Assembly: GCA_028284345.1 (NCBI GenBank)
Contig: JANQRY010000008.1
Coordinates: forward strand, 496,001-560,000
Direction: 5' to 3'
Length of the DNA stretch: 64,000 nt
DNA from: Hyphococcus sp.
Lineage (GTDB): Bacteria > Pseudomonadota > Alphaproteobacteria > Caulobacterales > Parvularculaceae
Shown here: positions 31,872 to 40,579 of the stretch, in pieces
Position numbering within the stretch: the stretch's first letter is position 1
How the letters are laid out: every line of letters begins with the position of its first letter
Notes under the pieces: model-generated
What the model saw: only the letters and a program-made list of their open reading frames with translations
Database searches by the model: none
Told to the model about the DNA's origin: nothing
Position numbers and translations under genes: made by a program

Positions 31872-33182
31872 TCAGACACGCCCGCGCAGTTCATCTCCAA
31901 GGGTTCGCAGTGCGGTCGCATTCCCTTCGAGATCATCAAAGGCGTAGGGATTAAGGAATTGCCGTCCCCATAAGAGGTTGCGGTCTACTTCGGAGAGTTC
32001 GGCTTCGGCGCATACAGCCTCCCAGTGCTCGCCGATGAAGCGGATTTGACCTTCGGCGATGGCAAGCGCCTCATCATCGGACAAAAGAAAATGGTGAGCC
32101 GCGTCAAGGCAGGCGCTGATCCGGCTCATGCGCTCATTGTCGTGAATCAGCATGGCCTGACTTGCTTCTCGCCCGTTGCGCCCTTGCGGACAGATATCAT
32201 AAGCCGGCGTGAGGGTAAGCATTTCGCCGTTCCAGAACGCGGCGTGATTGCGGGCGTGATCGTCCGTATTGCCGGAAAGAATGTTGAACGTAAGACGCCC
32301 ATAGAGCTCGCGCAGCGTATCCTTTGGGTCAGTAAAGCGGCGGCGAATGATTTCCGCCAAATCCTGATAGCTGGCATAGCGCGCCATCATTTCATCAAGC
32401 GATAAAATGGTGAGGGCCGAGACCATTAGCTTTCGGCTCCAACTACTACCAGCGCGCTCACGATCAAATCTTTCGATCAAGAGGACATCTTTTCCAGATG
32501 CGCTTGTGACGGACACCTCAGCCACATTCAGTCCGGCCAATTTTGCAAGACGCATGGCGATGAATTCAGCCTTTACAACGCTGTAGAGGTCGTTGGAAGC
32601 AGAAAACTTGGCGACATATTTTTTATCGCCATCCACAATCATCGCTTTGGGACGCGCGCCGCCGATGGAACTGCCGTGATACAGGGCCTGTTCAAGTTCC
32701 GGGGTTAAAGGAATACCTTTTTCAACAAGCTCGGCGGCCTGAGTGAGTTCTTCCAGACTTGCGTTCTTGGGCGAGCGCGGAACGTACTCGCTCGGCGAGC
32801 GCTGAAAATCGAGCGCGCCAATGCGATCTGATCCGGACTCCAGTAAAAAGCCGAGTTCGGAAAGCTCGGTTTCATCAATTGCCTTTCCTTTAACGCCAAA
32901 CTTCCGGTTTAAAATGACGCGCCGTCCCCATGCATCGGGCGCGGCGTCGCGAATGCTGCTTGGCATTGTGAGCCCGTCAGGCAATGGCAGTTCGCCTGCG
33001 CGAAGCGGCAATTCCGGCAGATAAATCGGAATGGCGTTATCCCGCTCCAGATAGGATTTACCGTAGTTGAAGATCAGCAATTGCGGACTGCCGACAGCAT
33101 GCAAACGGCCGGCGACAACCGGCTCGGTTTCACCGGGCAGCCATATCCATACAAAGGCTTCTTCGTAAGCATCAGAACTCAT
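31872..33182 (-). CDS. hipA: HipA-family serine/threonine kinase toxin
   Basis: The 436-residue protein contains the HipA N-terminal subdomain and kinase core: GSSIGGARPKA (170-180), catalytic loop NTDDHARNH (305-313) and YDICP (329-332) as the DFG equivalent. In E. coli HipA phosphorylates glutamyl-tRNA synthetase and causes persistence. All key residues are present. It overlaps the upstream HTH gene by 11 bp, the usual hipBA order. Confidence 0.9.
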   Translation of the reverse strand: MSSDAYEEAFVWIWLPGETEPVVAGRLHAVGSPQLLIFNYGKSYLERDNAIPIYLPELPLRAGELPLPDGLTMPSSIRDAAPDAWGRRVILNRKFGVKGKAIDETELSELGFLLESGSDRIGALDFQRSPSEYVPRSPKNASLEELTQAAELVEKGIPLTPELEQALYHGSSIGGARPKAMIVDGDKKYVAKFSASNDLYSVVKAEFIAMRLAKLAGLNVAEVSVTSASGKDVLLIERFDRERAGSSWSRKLMVSALTILSLDEMMARYASYQDLAEIIRRRFTDPKDTLRELYGRLTFNILSGNTDDHARNHAAFWNGEMLTLTPAYDICPQGRNGREASQAMLIHDNERMSRISACLDAAHHFLLSDDEALAIAEGQIRFIGEHWEAVCAEAELSEVDRNLLWGRQFLNPYAFDDLEGNATALRTLGDELRGRV

Positions 33183-33510
33183 CGCGCGCGCCCTTTGTGG
33201 ATTTGTGGATATGCTTTGGCAGTAGCGCGATCTTGTCTTCGGTCCGCTCGATCTGCATGGTCAAACGCCCGTCGTCGGCATCAAACAGATTGACGCCAAC
33301 GATTGTGGCCGCCTCAAAGACAATGCCGATTTCTACTTTCGGATCGCCGCGCTCAATGCGCTGAAGGGTTTTCCTTGAAACGCCAGTGCGCTCAGCCAGC
33401 TCTTCAGCCGTAAGCTTTCGTTCCTTGCGCCCAAGACGGATCAGCCGGCCCAAAAGCAGGGCGGCTTCGGTCGTGCGCTTGGAATATGTGCGCTTTTGAA
33501 TTCTAGGCAT
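33172..33510 (-). CDS. hipB: HipB-like HTH antitoxin
   Basis: The 112-residue XRE protein has the HTH LTAEELAERTGVSRKTLQRIERGDPKVEIGIVFEAATIVGV. The start is ATG 33510 (MPRIQKRTYSKRT); the 17 upstream codons in the track run into operator sequence. It lies directly ahead of hipA and should neutralize it and repress the promoter through the four repeats at 33524-33651. Confidence 0.88.
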   Translation of the reverse strand: MPRIQKRTYSKRTTEAALLLGRLIRLGRKERKLTAEELAERTGVSRKTLQRIERGDPKVEIGIVFEAATIVGVNLFDADDGRLTMQIERTEDKIALLPKHIHKSTKGARDEF

Positions 33511-33523
33511 TTCACGCTCAAAT

Positions 33524-33651
33524 GGTTCATCTACTGCCCATATCACCCTGATATGGATCATCTATGACTCATGGTACGGAATTCAATCAAAAAAGTCAAT
33601 AAATGGGTCATCTATAACCCGCATCTGGACAGTATGAGTCATAGATGACTC
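33524..33651. promoter_or_regulatory. hipBA operator array
   Basis: Four related 16-bp dyads upstream of hipB: GGTTCATCTACTGCCC (33524), GGATCATCTATGACTC (33555), GGGTCATCTATAACCC (33605) and GAGTCATAGATGACTC (33636). The consensus is GRGTCATNNATRACYC. Starts are 31, 50 and 31 bp apart. They cover the hipB promoter region. Confidence 0.75.
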
Positions 33652-33709
33652 ACAATTATGAGCCTATTGCAATTATTGGTGCCGGCGCAGGGCGTCGGGT
33701 ACCGTCTGG

Positions 33710-34336
33710 TCAATTCACCAAATCGGCTTGCCACATGCGCTCGGCAATGGCGCGATCTTCCAACCCTTGGGCCGAAAGATAGACCGAAGTCGTCTCCAGA
33801 CTGGCATGCCCGAGCCATGCCTGAATGCGCGATTCCGGTACGTTTGAAACGGCGGCCTGAACGCCAAGCGCATGGCGCAATCCCCGCGCATTTGCGCGTG
33901 CGCCGGTTATCTCTGCAGCCTCCATGACTGTCTGAATAATTCGCCATCCCGTTGTGCGACTAAACGTAAACAAGGAAACACCGGCACCCTGATCCGGTTC
34001 CTCCTGCGCGGTGCGAATGTCATGAACAGAATCCAGGCGGCCCAACAAACAGGTGGGAACAGGAACGGCGCGAAAATGCCTGTTCTTCAATACGCCCCGT
34101 TTTTTCAGACTGCGGAATACGACCATACCTTCTGAAAAATCGACGTTCACCGCACACAGATTCAGCGCCTCGCTCGGCCGGCACCCGGTCCAGAAAATCA
34201 GCTCACAGAAGGTCTGATGTTTGGAATTATCCAGGATTGAAATGGCGTTAAGAAAACGGGCGCGCTCAGACCGCGAGAGATACTTTCGCTCTCCGGCGTA
34301 AGTAAAAAGGCTCATTCCCTTGAACGGCTTTGCCAC
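33710..34336 (-). CDS. Short tyrosine recombinase (FimB/FimE-sized)
   Basis: The 208-residue protein consists of the catalytic domain only, with TGCRPSEAL (Arg I), ARGLRHALG (His-x-x-Arg region, here R-x-L-R-H) and WLGHASLETTSVYL (His and Tyr). It lacks the N-terminal core-binding domain of phage integrases, as do the inversion recombinases FimB and FimE (about 200 residues). Two inverted-repeat sites lie 26 to 190 bp upstream of its start codon. It may be an invertase or resolvase rather than the element integrase. Confidence 0.82.
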   Translation of the reverse strand: MAKPFKGMSLFTYAGERKYLSRSERARFLNAISILDNSKHQTFCELIFWTGCRPSEALNLCAVNVDFSEGMVVFRSLKKRGVLKNRHFRAVPVPTCLLGRLDSVHDIRTAQEEPDQGAGVSLFTFSRTTGWRIIQTVMEAAEITGARANARGLRHALGVQAAVSNVPESRIQAWLGHASLETTSVYLSAQGLEDRAIAERMWQADLVN

Positions 34337-34361
34337 GCGGATACTCCTGTCGGCTTACGCA

Positions 34362-34521
34362 GATGAAACAAAATAGGGAATTTTGTTTCATCGCTTCACA
34401 CTCCCAGAGTTTCCGCCAGTTTCACCCGGATCACTGCGCGTTAATCACGCTTCTTGAAGCCCGAATCGTAAATCTTTTCTCAAAGAAATCAATGTTAGAA
34501 ACAAAATTCCCTATTCTGTTC
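34362..34521. repeat. Pair of inversely oriented recombinase-like sites
   Basis: Site 1 at 34362-34392 is GATGAAACAAAAT-AGGGA-ATTTTGTTTCATC, with perfect 13-bp arms and an asymmetric 5-bp spacer. Site 2 at 34498-34521 is GAAACAAAAT-TCCCT-ATTCTGTTC. Its spacer is the reverse complement, so the sites point in opposite directions and enclose about 105 bp. The minus strand inside carries TTGATT-16-TACGAT, a plausible promoter facing the recombinase gene. Confidence 0.65.
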
Positions 34522-34549
34522 AAAGCATTGGCGCCGTCATGTCTGGCAA

Positions 34550-34894
34550 ATGGCGTCTGTCATATCGCTCTCTGCCATGGTTGTTTTTGGGTGTAGTTCC
34601 GAAAGCGCAAAGGCCGAACAAACCAGTCAATTCACGGGTGAAGAATTCTTAACCTGGGATCGCGTCAATCAAGATTCCTTTATCGAGGTGTCAGTGACTA
34701 TGGCGGGAATTGTCTCGGGTCGCGCCCGAAAAGACATCTCCCGATGCATCGATGAATGGTATTCTCTTGAGGATGAAACGCGGCGCATGCGCAACGATTT
34801 CATTTTGAAAATTATTTCGGAAAATCCGACATATCACCCTCAAGGGGTAATTCTTGCAGTTTTAGAAGAGCAGTGCGGCTCGCTGCAAAATTGA
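34550..34894 (+). CDS. Small putative lipoprotein
   Basis: The 114-residue product begins MASVISLSAMVVFGCSSESAKAEQ, a short signal with a lipobox-like VFGC. The rest is soluble with two cysteines (ISRCIDEWY, LEEQCGS). No family is recognised. It diverges from the short recombinase with the inverted sites between them, so it is the natural candidate for the target of a promoter inversion. The lack of basic residues before the hydrophobic core makes the start uncertain. Confidence 0.5.
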   Translation: MASVISLSAMVVFGCSSESAKAEQTSQFTGEEFLTWDRVNQDSFIEVSVTMAGIVSGRARKDISRCIDEWYSLEDETRRMRNDFILKIISENPTYHPQGVILAVLEEQCGSLQN

Positions 34895-34896
34895 AA

Positions 34897-35604
34897 TTAG
34901 TCACCAAGTTTCGGTAGATCAATATCGGCAGATGCGTCATTCTGGATCGCTCTCGGCGGCTCGCCGTTTGATTGAAGCTCAAAAGTTTTCAATCCCGTTT
35001 CTATCTCTTGTTCCAACTCATCCAATCGTTCCTGAGACGGCGGATTGTGTTCATCTTCCAATTCACCGCGCGCCTTGCCAAGCGTATCAACCTGATACTC
35101 CCGCAAGTCATCAATACGTTTTTTCCGACTTTCAAATTCTTCAAAGCTCGGTGCATCATCTGGCCAGTCGATCCCAGCCGCGATGGCGGCATCGATAATT
35201 GCGCCATCCTCGGTGCGCACATTGCCGTCCTTGTCTCTGAACACGGCGCGGCCATCGGGAAGCTTCACGGCGCGGGCAATAATTTCTTCCAACGCTGCCT
35301 CGGCCTCAACCAGGGCGTTTTCTGTCAGCCTTTCAGCTTCCTCCAACAGGCCTTTCACGCGGGTGTAAGCTTTCGCGTATTCGGGGTCCTGCAGCATCGC
35401 CTGCAAGTTGGTGATAAGATCAACCGTCTCGGAAAAGCGTTTGGCTCTTTGACTACCGGTATCCGGGGCGTTCTGGCCCACACGCGGTAAAATGCGCCCA
35501 GTTTCACGTCCGGCAATAGCGTTTTGATGGTCGGAAAATGTTTCCGCCCTTAATTTTGCGCGCTGCATCGCTTTTATAAATTCATCATCACCGCCGTTAT
35601 TCAT
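34897..35604 (-). CDS. Hypothetical coiled-coil protein
   Basis: The 235-residue, strongly acidic and helical protein (RVKGLLEEAERLTENALVEAEAALEEIIARAVKLPDGRAVFRDKDGNVRTEDG) has no recognised family. The phrase AVKLPDGRAVFRDKDGNVRTEDG is a small beta element seen in plasmid-borne proteins of unknown role. It carries a shared island promoter box with TATACT 7 bp before its ATG. Confidence 0.6.
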   Translation of the reverse strand: MNNGGDDEFIKAMQRAKLRAETFSDHQNAIAGRETGRILPRVGQNAPDTGSQRAKRFSETVDLITNLQAMLQDPEYAKAYTRVKGLLEEAERLTENALVEAEAALEEIIARAVKLPDGRAVFRDKDGNVRTEDGAIIDAAIAAGIDWPDDAPSFEEFESRKKRIDDLREYQVDTLGKARGELEDEHNPPSQERLDELEQEIETGLKTFELQSNGEPPRAIQNDASADIDLPKLGD

Positions 35605-35629
35605 AATGAACAGTATACTGATTTTATAT
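35605..35629 (-). promoter_or_regulatory. Shared island promoter box, copy 2
   Basis: On the minus strand ATAAAATCAGTATACTGTTCATT precedes the ATG at 35604. This copy contains the perfect palindrome CAGTATACTG. Confidence 0.5.
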
Positions 35630-35865
35630 TAATAAGTTGTTAACTTTCGTGGCTTTGTAGCATATTACCACAACTCAAAATGCAGTTGCTCGCCAGTAAG
35701 ACAGGCAGTGCCTTATTCTAAGATTTTGCCGCTGAAAATCGTTGGCTCGTGCCAAGCGGAAAAAAGCACAATAGATCAAGCTCAGAGAGTGACAGGCGAT
35801 TTCTATACGCTTGAGCTTGTAATACGCACTTCATATATTTGAGTAGCAATAATTAGGCTGAATGA

Positions 35866-37020
35866 ATGAGCGCGACAAAGCGTAATTTAAAACGGTCTTT
35901 GGTTTCTGGCGCAATATCGGGCGGTATAGGCGGCACCGTGGGCGCTCTGATATCGGGCGGTATTGGCGTTTTACCAGCCATTGCGGGCACCGTAAGTGGT
36001 GCCGTTTCGAGTCTAAATCTCCAAGAAGCTTTTGACGAGATTCTGAAAAGGGATGCACGCGTTGCCTCTCTGATGAAACGCTTACTCTTTAGTGAATTTG
36101 CAAACACTCCACCCGAAGGAATTTTGCAAATATCGAGCAGCACACGCAAAAACCGAAGAAGTCGATTTATTGAACTCGCTGAAGAAGATAATCCGCAATT
36201 CTCCAGAATTGGAGATCAGCTTTTCGCTACACCACCAACCGGTATTATCAAATCGCAAATTTACGATGCTCGGCTGGATTGGGTGCATCTGAACAACCTT
36301 TCAAAAGGCGAGCCTCTCCGAGTGCATTGCCCAGCTATACACCCGGCAGCAGCAGCGGCGCTGCTTCATATGCGAGAGTTCTACGAAATAGAGTTCGAGT
36401 CTCTAGACTTTAGTGGGGGACTAGGAGTTGCCGTTTTAAGAACGCTCTCAGCAAAGAACGTTGATTATTTTGTTCTCGCTGAATCGCCAGTGTTTCTATG
36501 GAGCCTCAGCCGATTGCTTGAAGACATTTGTTACGTCGGGACAATAAATCGCTCATTCAACAAACTACTGGCAAAAAGTGGAGCGGATTTGCACAATATC
36601 AAGTGGGCATTTTATCAACCCGGAACATCTGGGCATGACCATTTACGGTTTCACCGCCCGGGATGGATTAGGGAACAGCCCACCGAAGTTGACGAATTTG
36701 ATTTAACATCAAGACTGGAGGCGTTGGCTGATGACGATGCCGTGTCGGTCGTATGCCCGGCCGCAGACGCTTTCTTGTCGACCGGCAACTACGCGCAAAT
36801 TAGTGAGTTTCCACACCGAACAAGTCTGTTTGCGTCACGTTTGTCGCCATACTTTACGTCACTCACATTGAACAAATCTTTTTCAGAAGTATTTACTGCA
36901 TCACTGCTCTATTGCAAAAAGCATCCGCGTACAGCCTATCGTTATCTTTCATCTGACATGGCTTTTTCCCATCACTTTGAACAGGCGTTCTTTGGGGCTC
37001 GAAATTTACTAAAATTCTAG
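35866..37020 (+). CDS. Glycine-zipper membrane protein with periplasmic-binding-like domain
   Basis: The 384-residue protein begins with a Gly-rich hydrophobic stretch (VSGAISGGIGGTVGALISGGIGVLPAIAGTVSGAVSSL), then a mixed alpha/beta domain. EPLRVHCPAIHPAAAAALLHMREFYEIEFESLDFSGGLGVAVLRTLSAKNVDYFVLAESP reads like a type 2 solute-binding fold, with the 'DFA' style pocket of NitT/TauT proteins. It lies upstream of the methyltransferase and ABC genes. A soluble-receptor function fused to a membrane segment is inference; I know no named family. Confidence 0.55.
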   Translation: MSATKRNLKRSLVSGAISGGIGGTVGALISGGIGVLPAIAGTVSGAVSSLNLQEAFDEILKRDARVASLMKRLLFSEFANTPPEGILQISSSTRKNRRSRFIELAEEDNPQFSRIGDQLFATPPTGIIKSQIYDARLDWVHLNNLSKGEPLRVHCPAIHPAAAAALLHMREFYEIEFESLDFSGGLGVAVLRTLSAKNVDYFVLAESPVFLWSLSRLLEDICYVGTINRSFNKLLAKSGADLHNIKWAFYQPGTSGHDHLRFHRPGWIREQPTEVDEFDLTSRLEALADDDAVSVVCPAADAFLSTGNYAQISEFPHRTSLFASRLSPYFTSLTLNKSFSEVFTASLLYCKKHPRTAYRYLSSDMAFSHHFEQAFFGARNLLKF

Positions 37021-37096
37021 TGGGTATCTGCTCAAGCCCACGCAACCTTTCGTCGCGCAGGACGATCCCTTCAAGGAACGCAAGCCTATGCGATAG

Positions 37097-37246
37097 ACTG
37101 CGAGCGCCTCGCACCAAAGGCCGTTCGCTGATTTTGGCGCGACCCTTCAGCGCTTTACCGACGCAAAAAAATCAGGCAATATGGAAGTCTGGGCCAAAGG
37201 CTGCCACGATATCGCCGTAGGGTTGCCCAAATTTGTTCCCACCTGA
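37097..37246 (+). pseudogene. Possible gene remnant
   Basis: The open frame reads PFADFGATLQRFTDAKKSGNMEVWAKGCHDIAVGLPKFVPT and ends at TGA 37244, with no good start and a TAG just upstream. It looks protein-like but too short to assign. The rest of the 37021-37281 gap shows nothing clear. Confidence 0.2.
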
Positions 37247-37281
37247 GTAATGCTAACACAGGAATTTGGCGCTACTGCGAT

Positions 37282-38079
37282 ATGAATGTTCATGTGAAAA
37301 AAGATAAGATCGTTGATGCATTGGCAAGTGAGCAAAAAACGCGCTCATTGGCGTTCGGTATATCGCCGCATTTGCCACTTTTGAATGCTGACCAATGTCT
37401 ACAGATTGCTCGCCAGATCATCGCTCATGATCACGATGAATACATCGTGCCAATCGAACTATCGGCACATAAGGCAATCGAAATTGTGACTCACCGGCAT
37501 GTATTGCAACCGATGAGTTCCAAGTTGTTGGCCCAATTCATTTTCAAGAATTCGGCGATATTTGATGGAAAAAGCGTTTATGATATTGGAACGGGAACTG
37601 GCGTTCAGGCGATTGCGGCAGGACTGTCTGGCGCAAAGCATGTGCTGTGTACTGACATATCAGATTATGCGCTGACATGTGCAGATCATAATCTATCAAA
37701 TTATTTGGACAATGACAGCTACTCACTTGTTTCAGCAGATTTGATGTCAAGTAAAGACATTGATGGGGCAGCCGATGCCATTGTATTTGCACAACCATAT
37801 TTCGGTGATAATCCGTTGGCAGACTACAACGTGACAACGGGAATGCTGAATAACACGCAACTAATTAAGCGATTTTTTGATCAGTGCGATGTCATGCTTT
37901 CCCGAACTGGAAAAGTTCTGATGATGTCTTGGGATTTCGCTGGACCGACAAATAATCCTTGCGAATATATTGGTGAACACTCAAAATTTGAGATTGAGCT
38001 TACTGAAACATTTGAAAACAAGTCGGGCATACAGTCTGGTGATTTTCACATTCACGTTTTGAGGCGAAAAGCTCCTTAG
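37282..38079 (+). CDS. Class I SAM-dependent methyltransferase
   Basis: The 265-residue protein has motif I SVYDIGTGTGVQAIAAGLSGAKHVLCTDIS and, in place of NPPY, FAQPYFGDNPL, resembling the HemK/PrmA/RsmC group that methylates proteins or RNA. The N-terminal part (ISPHLPLLNADQCLQIARQIIAHDHDEYIVPIELS) may bind substrate. It converges on the ABC ATPase gene with a 4-bp overlap. A role together with the ABC system is suggested only by location. Confidence 0.72.
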   Translation: MNVHVKKDKIVDALASEQKTRSLAFGISPHLPLLNADQCLQIARQIIAHDHDEYIVPIELSAHKAIEIVTHRHVLQPMSSKLLAQFIFKNSAIFDGKSVYDIGTGTGVQAIAAGLSGAKHVLCTDISDYALTCADHNLSNYLDNDSYSLVSADLMSSKDIDGAADAIVFAQPYFGDNPLADYNVTTGMLNNTQLIKRFFDQCDVMLSRTGKVLMMSWDFAGPTNNPCEYIGEHSKFEIELTETFENKSGIQSGDFHIHVLRRKAP

Positions 38080-38840
38080 ACTGAACGCTGTTCCTCAATC
38101 AAAAATTCAATTATTTCGTTCCGAAGCTGGATGTGCTCTTCGGACTGCAACGATTTGAGCGACCTTGGGCGAGGGAGTGGGTTTTCAATTTCACGCGTGA
38201 TCGATTTGCTTCTTTTGCTTAACAATAAGATTCTGTCGGAGAGAAGTATTGCTTCGTCAAGGTTATGCGAAACCCAAATGACAAGCGGACGGTGCTCTAG
38301 CCAGTAGTGTTCAACCCCGCGCAAAATTTCCCATGTCCTTGCCTGATCCAGAGCGCTCAAAGGTTCATCCGCCAAAAGCACAGGCGTCTTGGACGAAATC
38401 GCACGCACGAGGGATAAAATTTGCTGCTGCCCGCCGCTAAGTTCGGCGACATAGGCTGTTTTTTTGACGTCAGGGAGCAGCACTTCGAATTGCTCCTCGG
38501 CAAATAGCAAGTTCTTTTTGTCTATCTTCGAGTGCAACTTGAGCGGAAGTATTACATTTTTCCAAGCCGTAAGCCATGGAAGATTCGATGAACGATAATC
38601 CTGCCATAGGAAAGCAACGTTAGGGCGGGTTGACGAATCCCCATGAGAAAACTGTAACGATCCTTCGTCTGCGGGCTCGATTCCCGCAATAAGCCGCAGC
38701 AAAGTAGATTTTCCCGAACCGTTAGCACCAATTATACTGACAAATTCAGAGCTACTGATATTCAGATTAAGCTTCCGCAGCACGCCGTTTTCTTTTTGGG
38801 CGCCGTAAGACTTGGAAATATTTCTAACGGCCAGCTGCAT
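38076..38840 (-). CDS. ABC transporter ATP-binding protein, NitT/TauT type
   Basis: The protein shows Walker A GANGSGKST, the Q-loop WQDYRSSNLPWLTAWKNV (the LPW-x-x-x-x-N form typical of SsuB/TauB/NrtD), signature LSGGQQQ and Walker B VLLADEPLSALD with the H-loop SHNLDEA. ATG 38840 with ttggagttacgcga upstream is preferred to the track start. It overlaps the permease gene by 17 bp, so these are one operon. Confidence 0.88.
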   Translation of the reverse strand: MQLAVRNISKSYGAQKENGVLRKLNLNISSSEFVSIIGANGSGKSTLLRLIAGIEPADEGSLQFSHGDSSTRPNVAFLWQDYRSSNLPWLTAWKNVILPLKLHSKIDKKNLLFAEEQFEVLLPDVKKTAYVAELSGGQQQILSLVRAISSKTPVLLADEPLSALDQARTWEILRGVEHYWLEHRPLVIWVSHNLDEAILLSDRILLLSKRSKSITREIENPLPRPRSLKSLQSEEHIQLRNEIIEFLIEEQRSV

Positions 38841-39612
38841 TCGCGTAACTCCAAGGAATTGAAATTTTTTCAAGCAAGAGGAATAATCGGTTGAGCAGAA
38901 CGCCGATAAAGCCAGTAATAATAATTAGCGCGTACAATTTTGCCGTTTCATAGGCTGTAAACGCTTCAATTACGAGTTGCCCTAATCCGCGGTCGCTGCC
39001 CATGAACATTTCAACCAAAATTACGACGATGAGAGCAATTCCAAGTGCGACACGCGCGCCGACGAAAATGTGTGGTAGAGCCTCCTTAAGCTTCACGTGG
39101 TAGAAGACTTGAAAGCCATTTGCGCCGAATAACGCAAGAGTTTGACTCCGCGTGGGGTTGGAAAGAATGACACCATATGCCGCATTCACTGTTATGATTA
39201 ACATGCATGAAAAAAACACCATGACAGTTTTGCTGAGCGCTCCAACTCCGAAAAACAATACGAATATTGGGTAAAGGACAGTTACTGGCGTGCTACGAAA
39301 GAAATCAAATACTGGCATAGCCAGAAATCGAAACAGCTTTGACGATCCAAAGAAGATACCTATGAAACTTCCGACGAAGATAGCGGCGGAATAACCAATT
39401 ACGAATATGTAGAAAGTCTGCCGTAAGCTTTCCCAGAAATAGCTGGACTGCATCAAAGCAAAAAGCGCTTCTATCGTCTGTATTGGCGAAGGAAGTAGCG
39501 TTGGATTAAAAATTGTTGCTTGATACGCAACCTGCCACAGCGCCAGCAGAATCAGCGGCCCAACGCCACCAAGAAAAAATCTATGAATTGAATTTGGTTC
39601 ATTGTTCTGCAT
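38824..39612 (-). CDS. ABC transporter permease, NitT/TauT type
   Basis: The protein has about six membrane segments, starting FLGGVGPLILLALWQVAY, and the permease EAA-like loop VFYHVKLKEALPHIFVGARVALGIALIVVILVEM. It resembles SsuC/TauC. Start ATG 39612 (MQNNEPNSIHRF) lies 14 bp inside the binding-protein gene. Imported compounds in this class include sulfonates, nitrate and thiamine precursors; the substrate here cannot be read. Confidence 0.86.
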   Translation of the reverse strand: MQNNEPNSIHRFFLGGVGPLILLALWQVAYQATIFNPTLLPSPIQTIEALFALMQSSYFWESLRQTFYIFVIGYSAAIFVGSFIGIFFGSSKLFRFLAMPVFDFFRSTPVTVLYPIFVLFFGVGALSKTVMVFFSCMLIITVNAAYGVILSNPTRSQTLALFGANGFQVFYHVKLKEALPHIFVGARVALGIALIVVILVEMFMGSDRGLGQLVIEAFTAYETAKLYALIIITGFIGVLLNRLFLLLEKISIPWSYANAAGR

Positions 39613-40579
39613 TGACGTATGTCGCATCAAAATACTTGGAAAAGTCCGGTATTTCTTTATCGGCGAAGTCCACTTGATCTTCCTTAATAGATCGCGCGAC
39701 TTCGGTCGTAACGGCAACTTGACTATCGATATCGAGTGTAACGCCTATTTGAAAATACGGCCAAATACCTTCGATAACATCATCCCCCACCCCTATTACG
39801 CGAGCAAGAATGTCCTGCGCTTCATTTTCATTATTCGCTATGAATTCTTCCGCGCGCCGGAGCGCCTTGATGAATTTAATCACCGTCTCTGAATTTTTAC
39901 TTCCCCAACCTTTTCGCACTGCGAGATTCATGTAACCGGTATAGGCCTCTGGATCACGAAATACGATTGCATTATCCCCTAACGCTTTAGATATGTTGTA
40001 TACAAACGGTTCCCACGTTGACGCGGCATCAATATCTCCGCCGACAACAGATTGCTGTAATGCAAGCGGTTGAACTTTGCGCAACTCCACTTCGGCATTT
40101 TCGATTCCTATCTTTTCAAAATACTCAAATGCGAAGAGCTCGCCCCCTGTTCCTGGGCTATATGCGATTGTCTTTCCTCGAAGGTCGTTAGGCGCACTAA
40201 TTCCCGAACTTTTTTTGCCGACAATAGCCAAGCTATCTGACTCGACTACCGATGCGACGATTTGAAAATCCTCATTCCCAGTAAAGCCAAGGTAGGCCAA
40301 GTTTACTTCCACAACAGTAGCAAAATCCACGGAACCGGAAACAAGTGCATCCATGTTGTATCGCCCCGCAGTTTGGTATGTGATTTTCGGATTAAGGCCC
40401 TCGGCTTCAAAAAACCCTTTCTCGTGCGCGATCAGCGGTAGGGCGCTCCATACATTCTTCGATGTCGATATGGTTACTTCCTCAAGTTCGCTAGAGTCGT
40501 CGCGCGCGCATCCTACGACAAGAAATGCAACAAAAAGGATAAACGACAAAACCAGCGGACGGTTTGTATTAACGGGCAT
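39599..40579 (-). CDS. ABC substrate-binding lipoprotein, NitT/TauT type
   Basis: A lipoprotein signal with VVGC at residue 24 leads into the SsuA/ThiY-like domain: SALPLIAHEKGFFEAEGLNPKITYQTAGRYNMDALVSGSVDFATVVEVNLAYLGF and DLRGKTIAYSPGTGGELFAFEYFEKIGI. It should capture the ligand in the periplasm for the adjacent permease and ATPase. A good ribosome site (ggagaaattccg) precedes ATG 40579. It overlaps the upstream membrane-protein gene by 11 bp. Confidence 0.86.
   Translation of the reverse strand: MPVNTNRPLVLSFILFVAFLVVGCARDDSSELEEVTISTSKNVWSALPLIAHEKGFFEAEGLNPKITYQTAGRYNMDALVSGSVDFATVVEVNLAYLGFTGNEDFQIVASVVESDSLAIVGKKSSGISAPNDLRGKTIAYSPGTGGELFAFEYFEKIGIENAEVELRKVQPLALQQSVVGGDIDAASTWEPFVYNISKALGDNAIVFRDPEAYTGYMNLAVRKGWGSKNSETVIKFIKALRRAEEFIANNENEAQDILARVIGVGDDVIEGIWPYFQIGVTLDIDSQVAVTTEVARSIKEDQVDFADKEIPDFSKYFDATYVNAEQ

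Noticed and set aside
34362-34392. 31-bp palindrome as a terminator
   Set aside because: No T-run follows, and a matching inverted site with a shared asymmetric spacer favours a recombination site.
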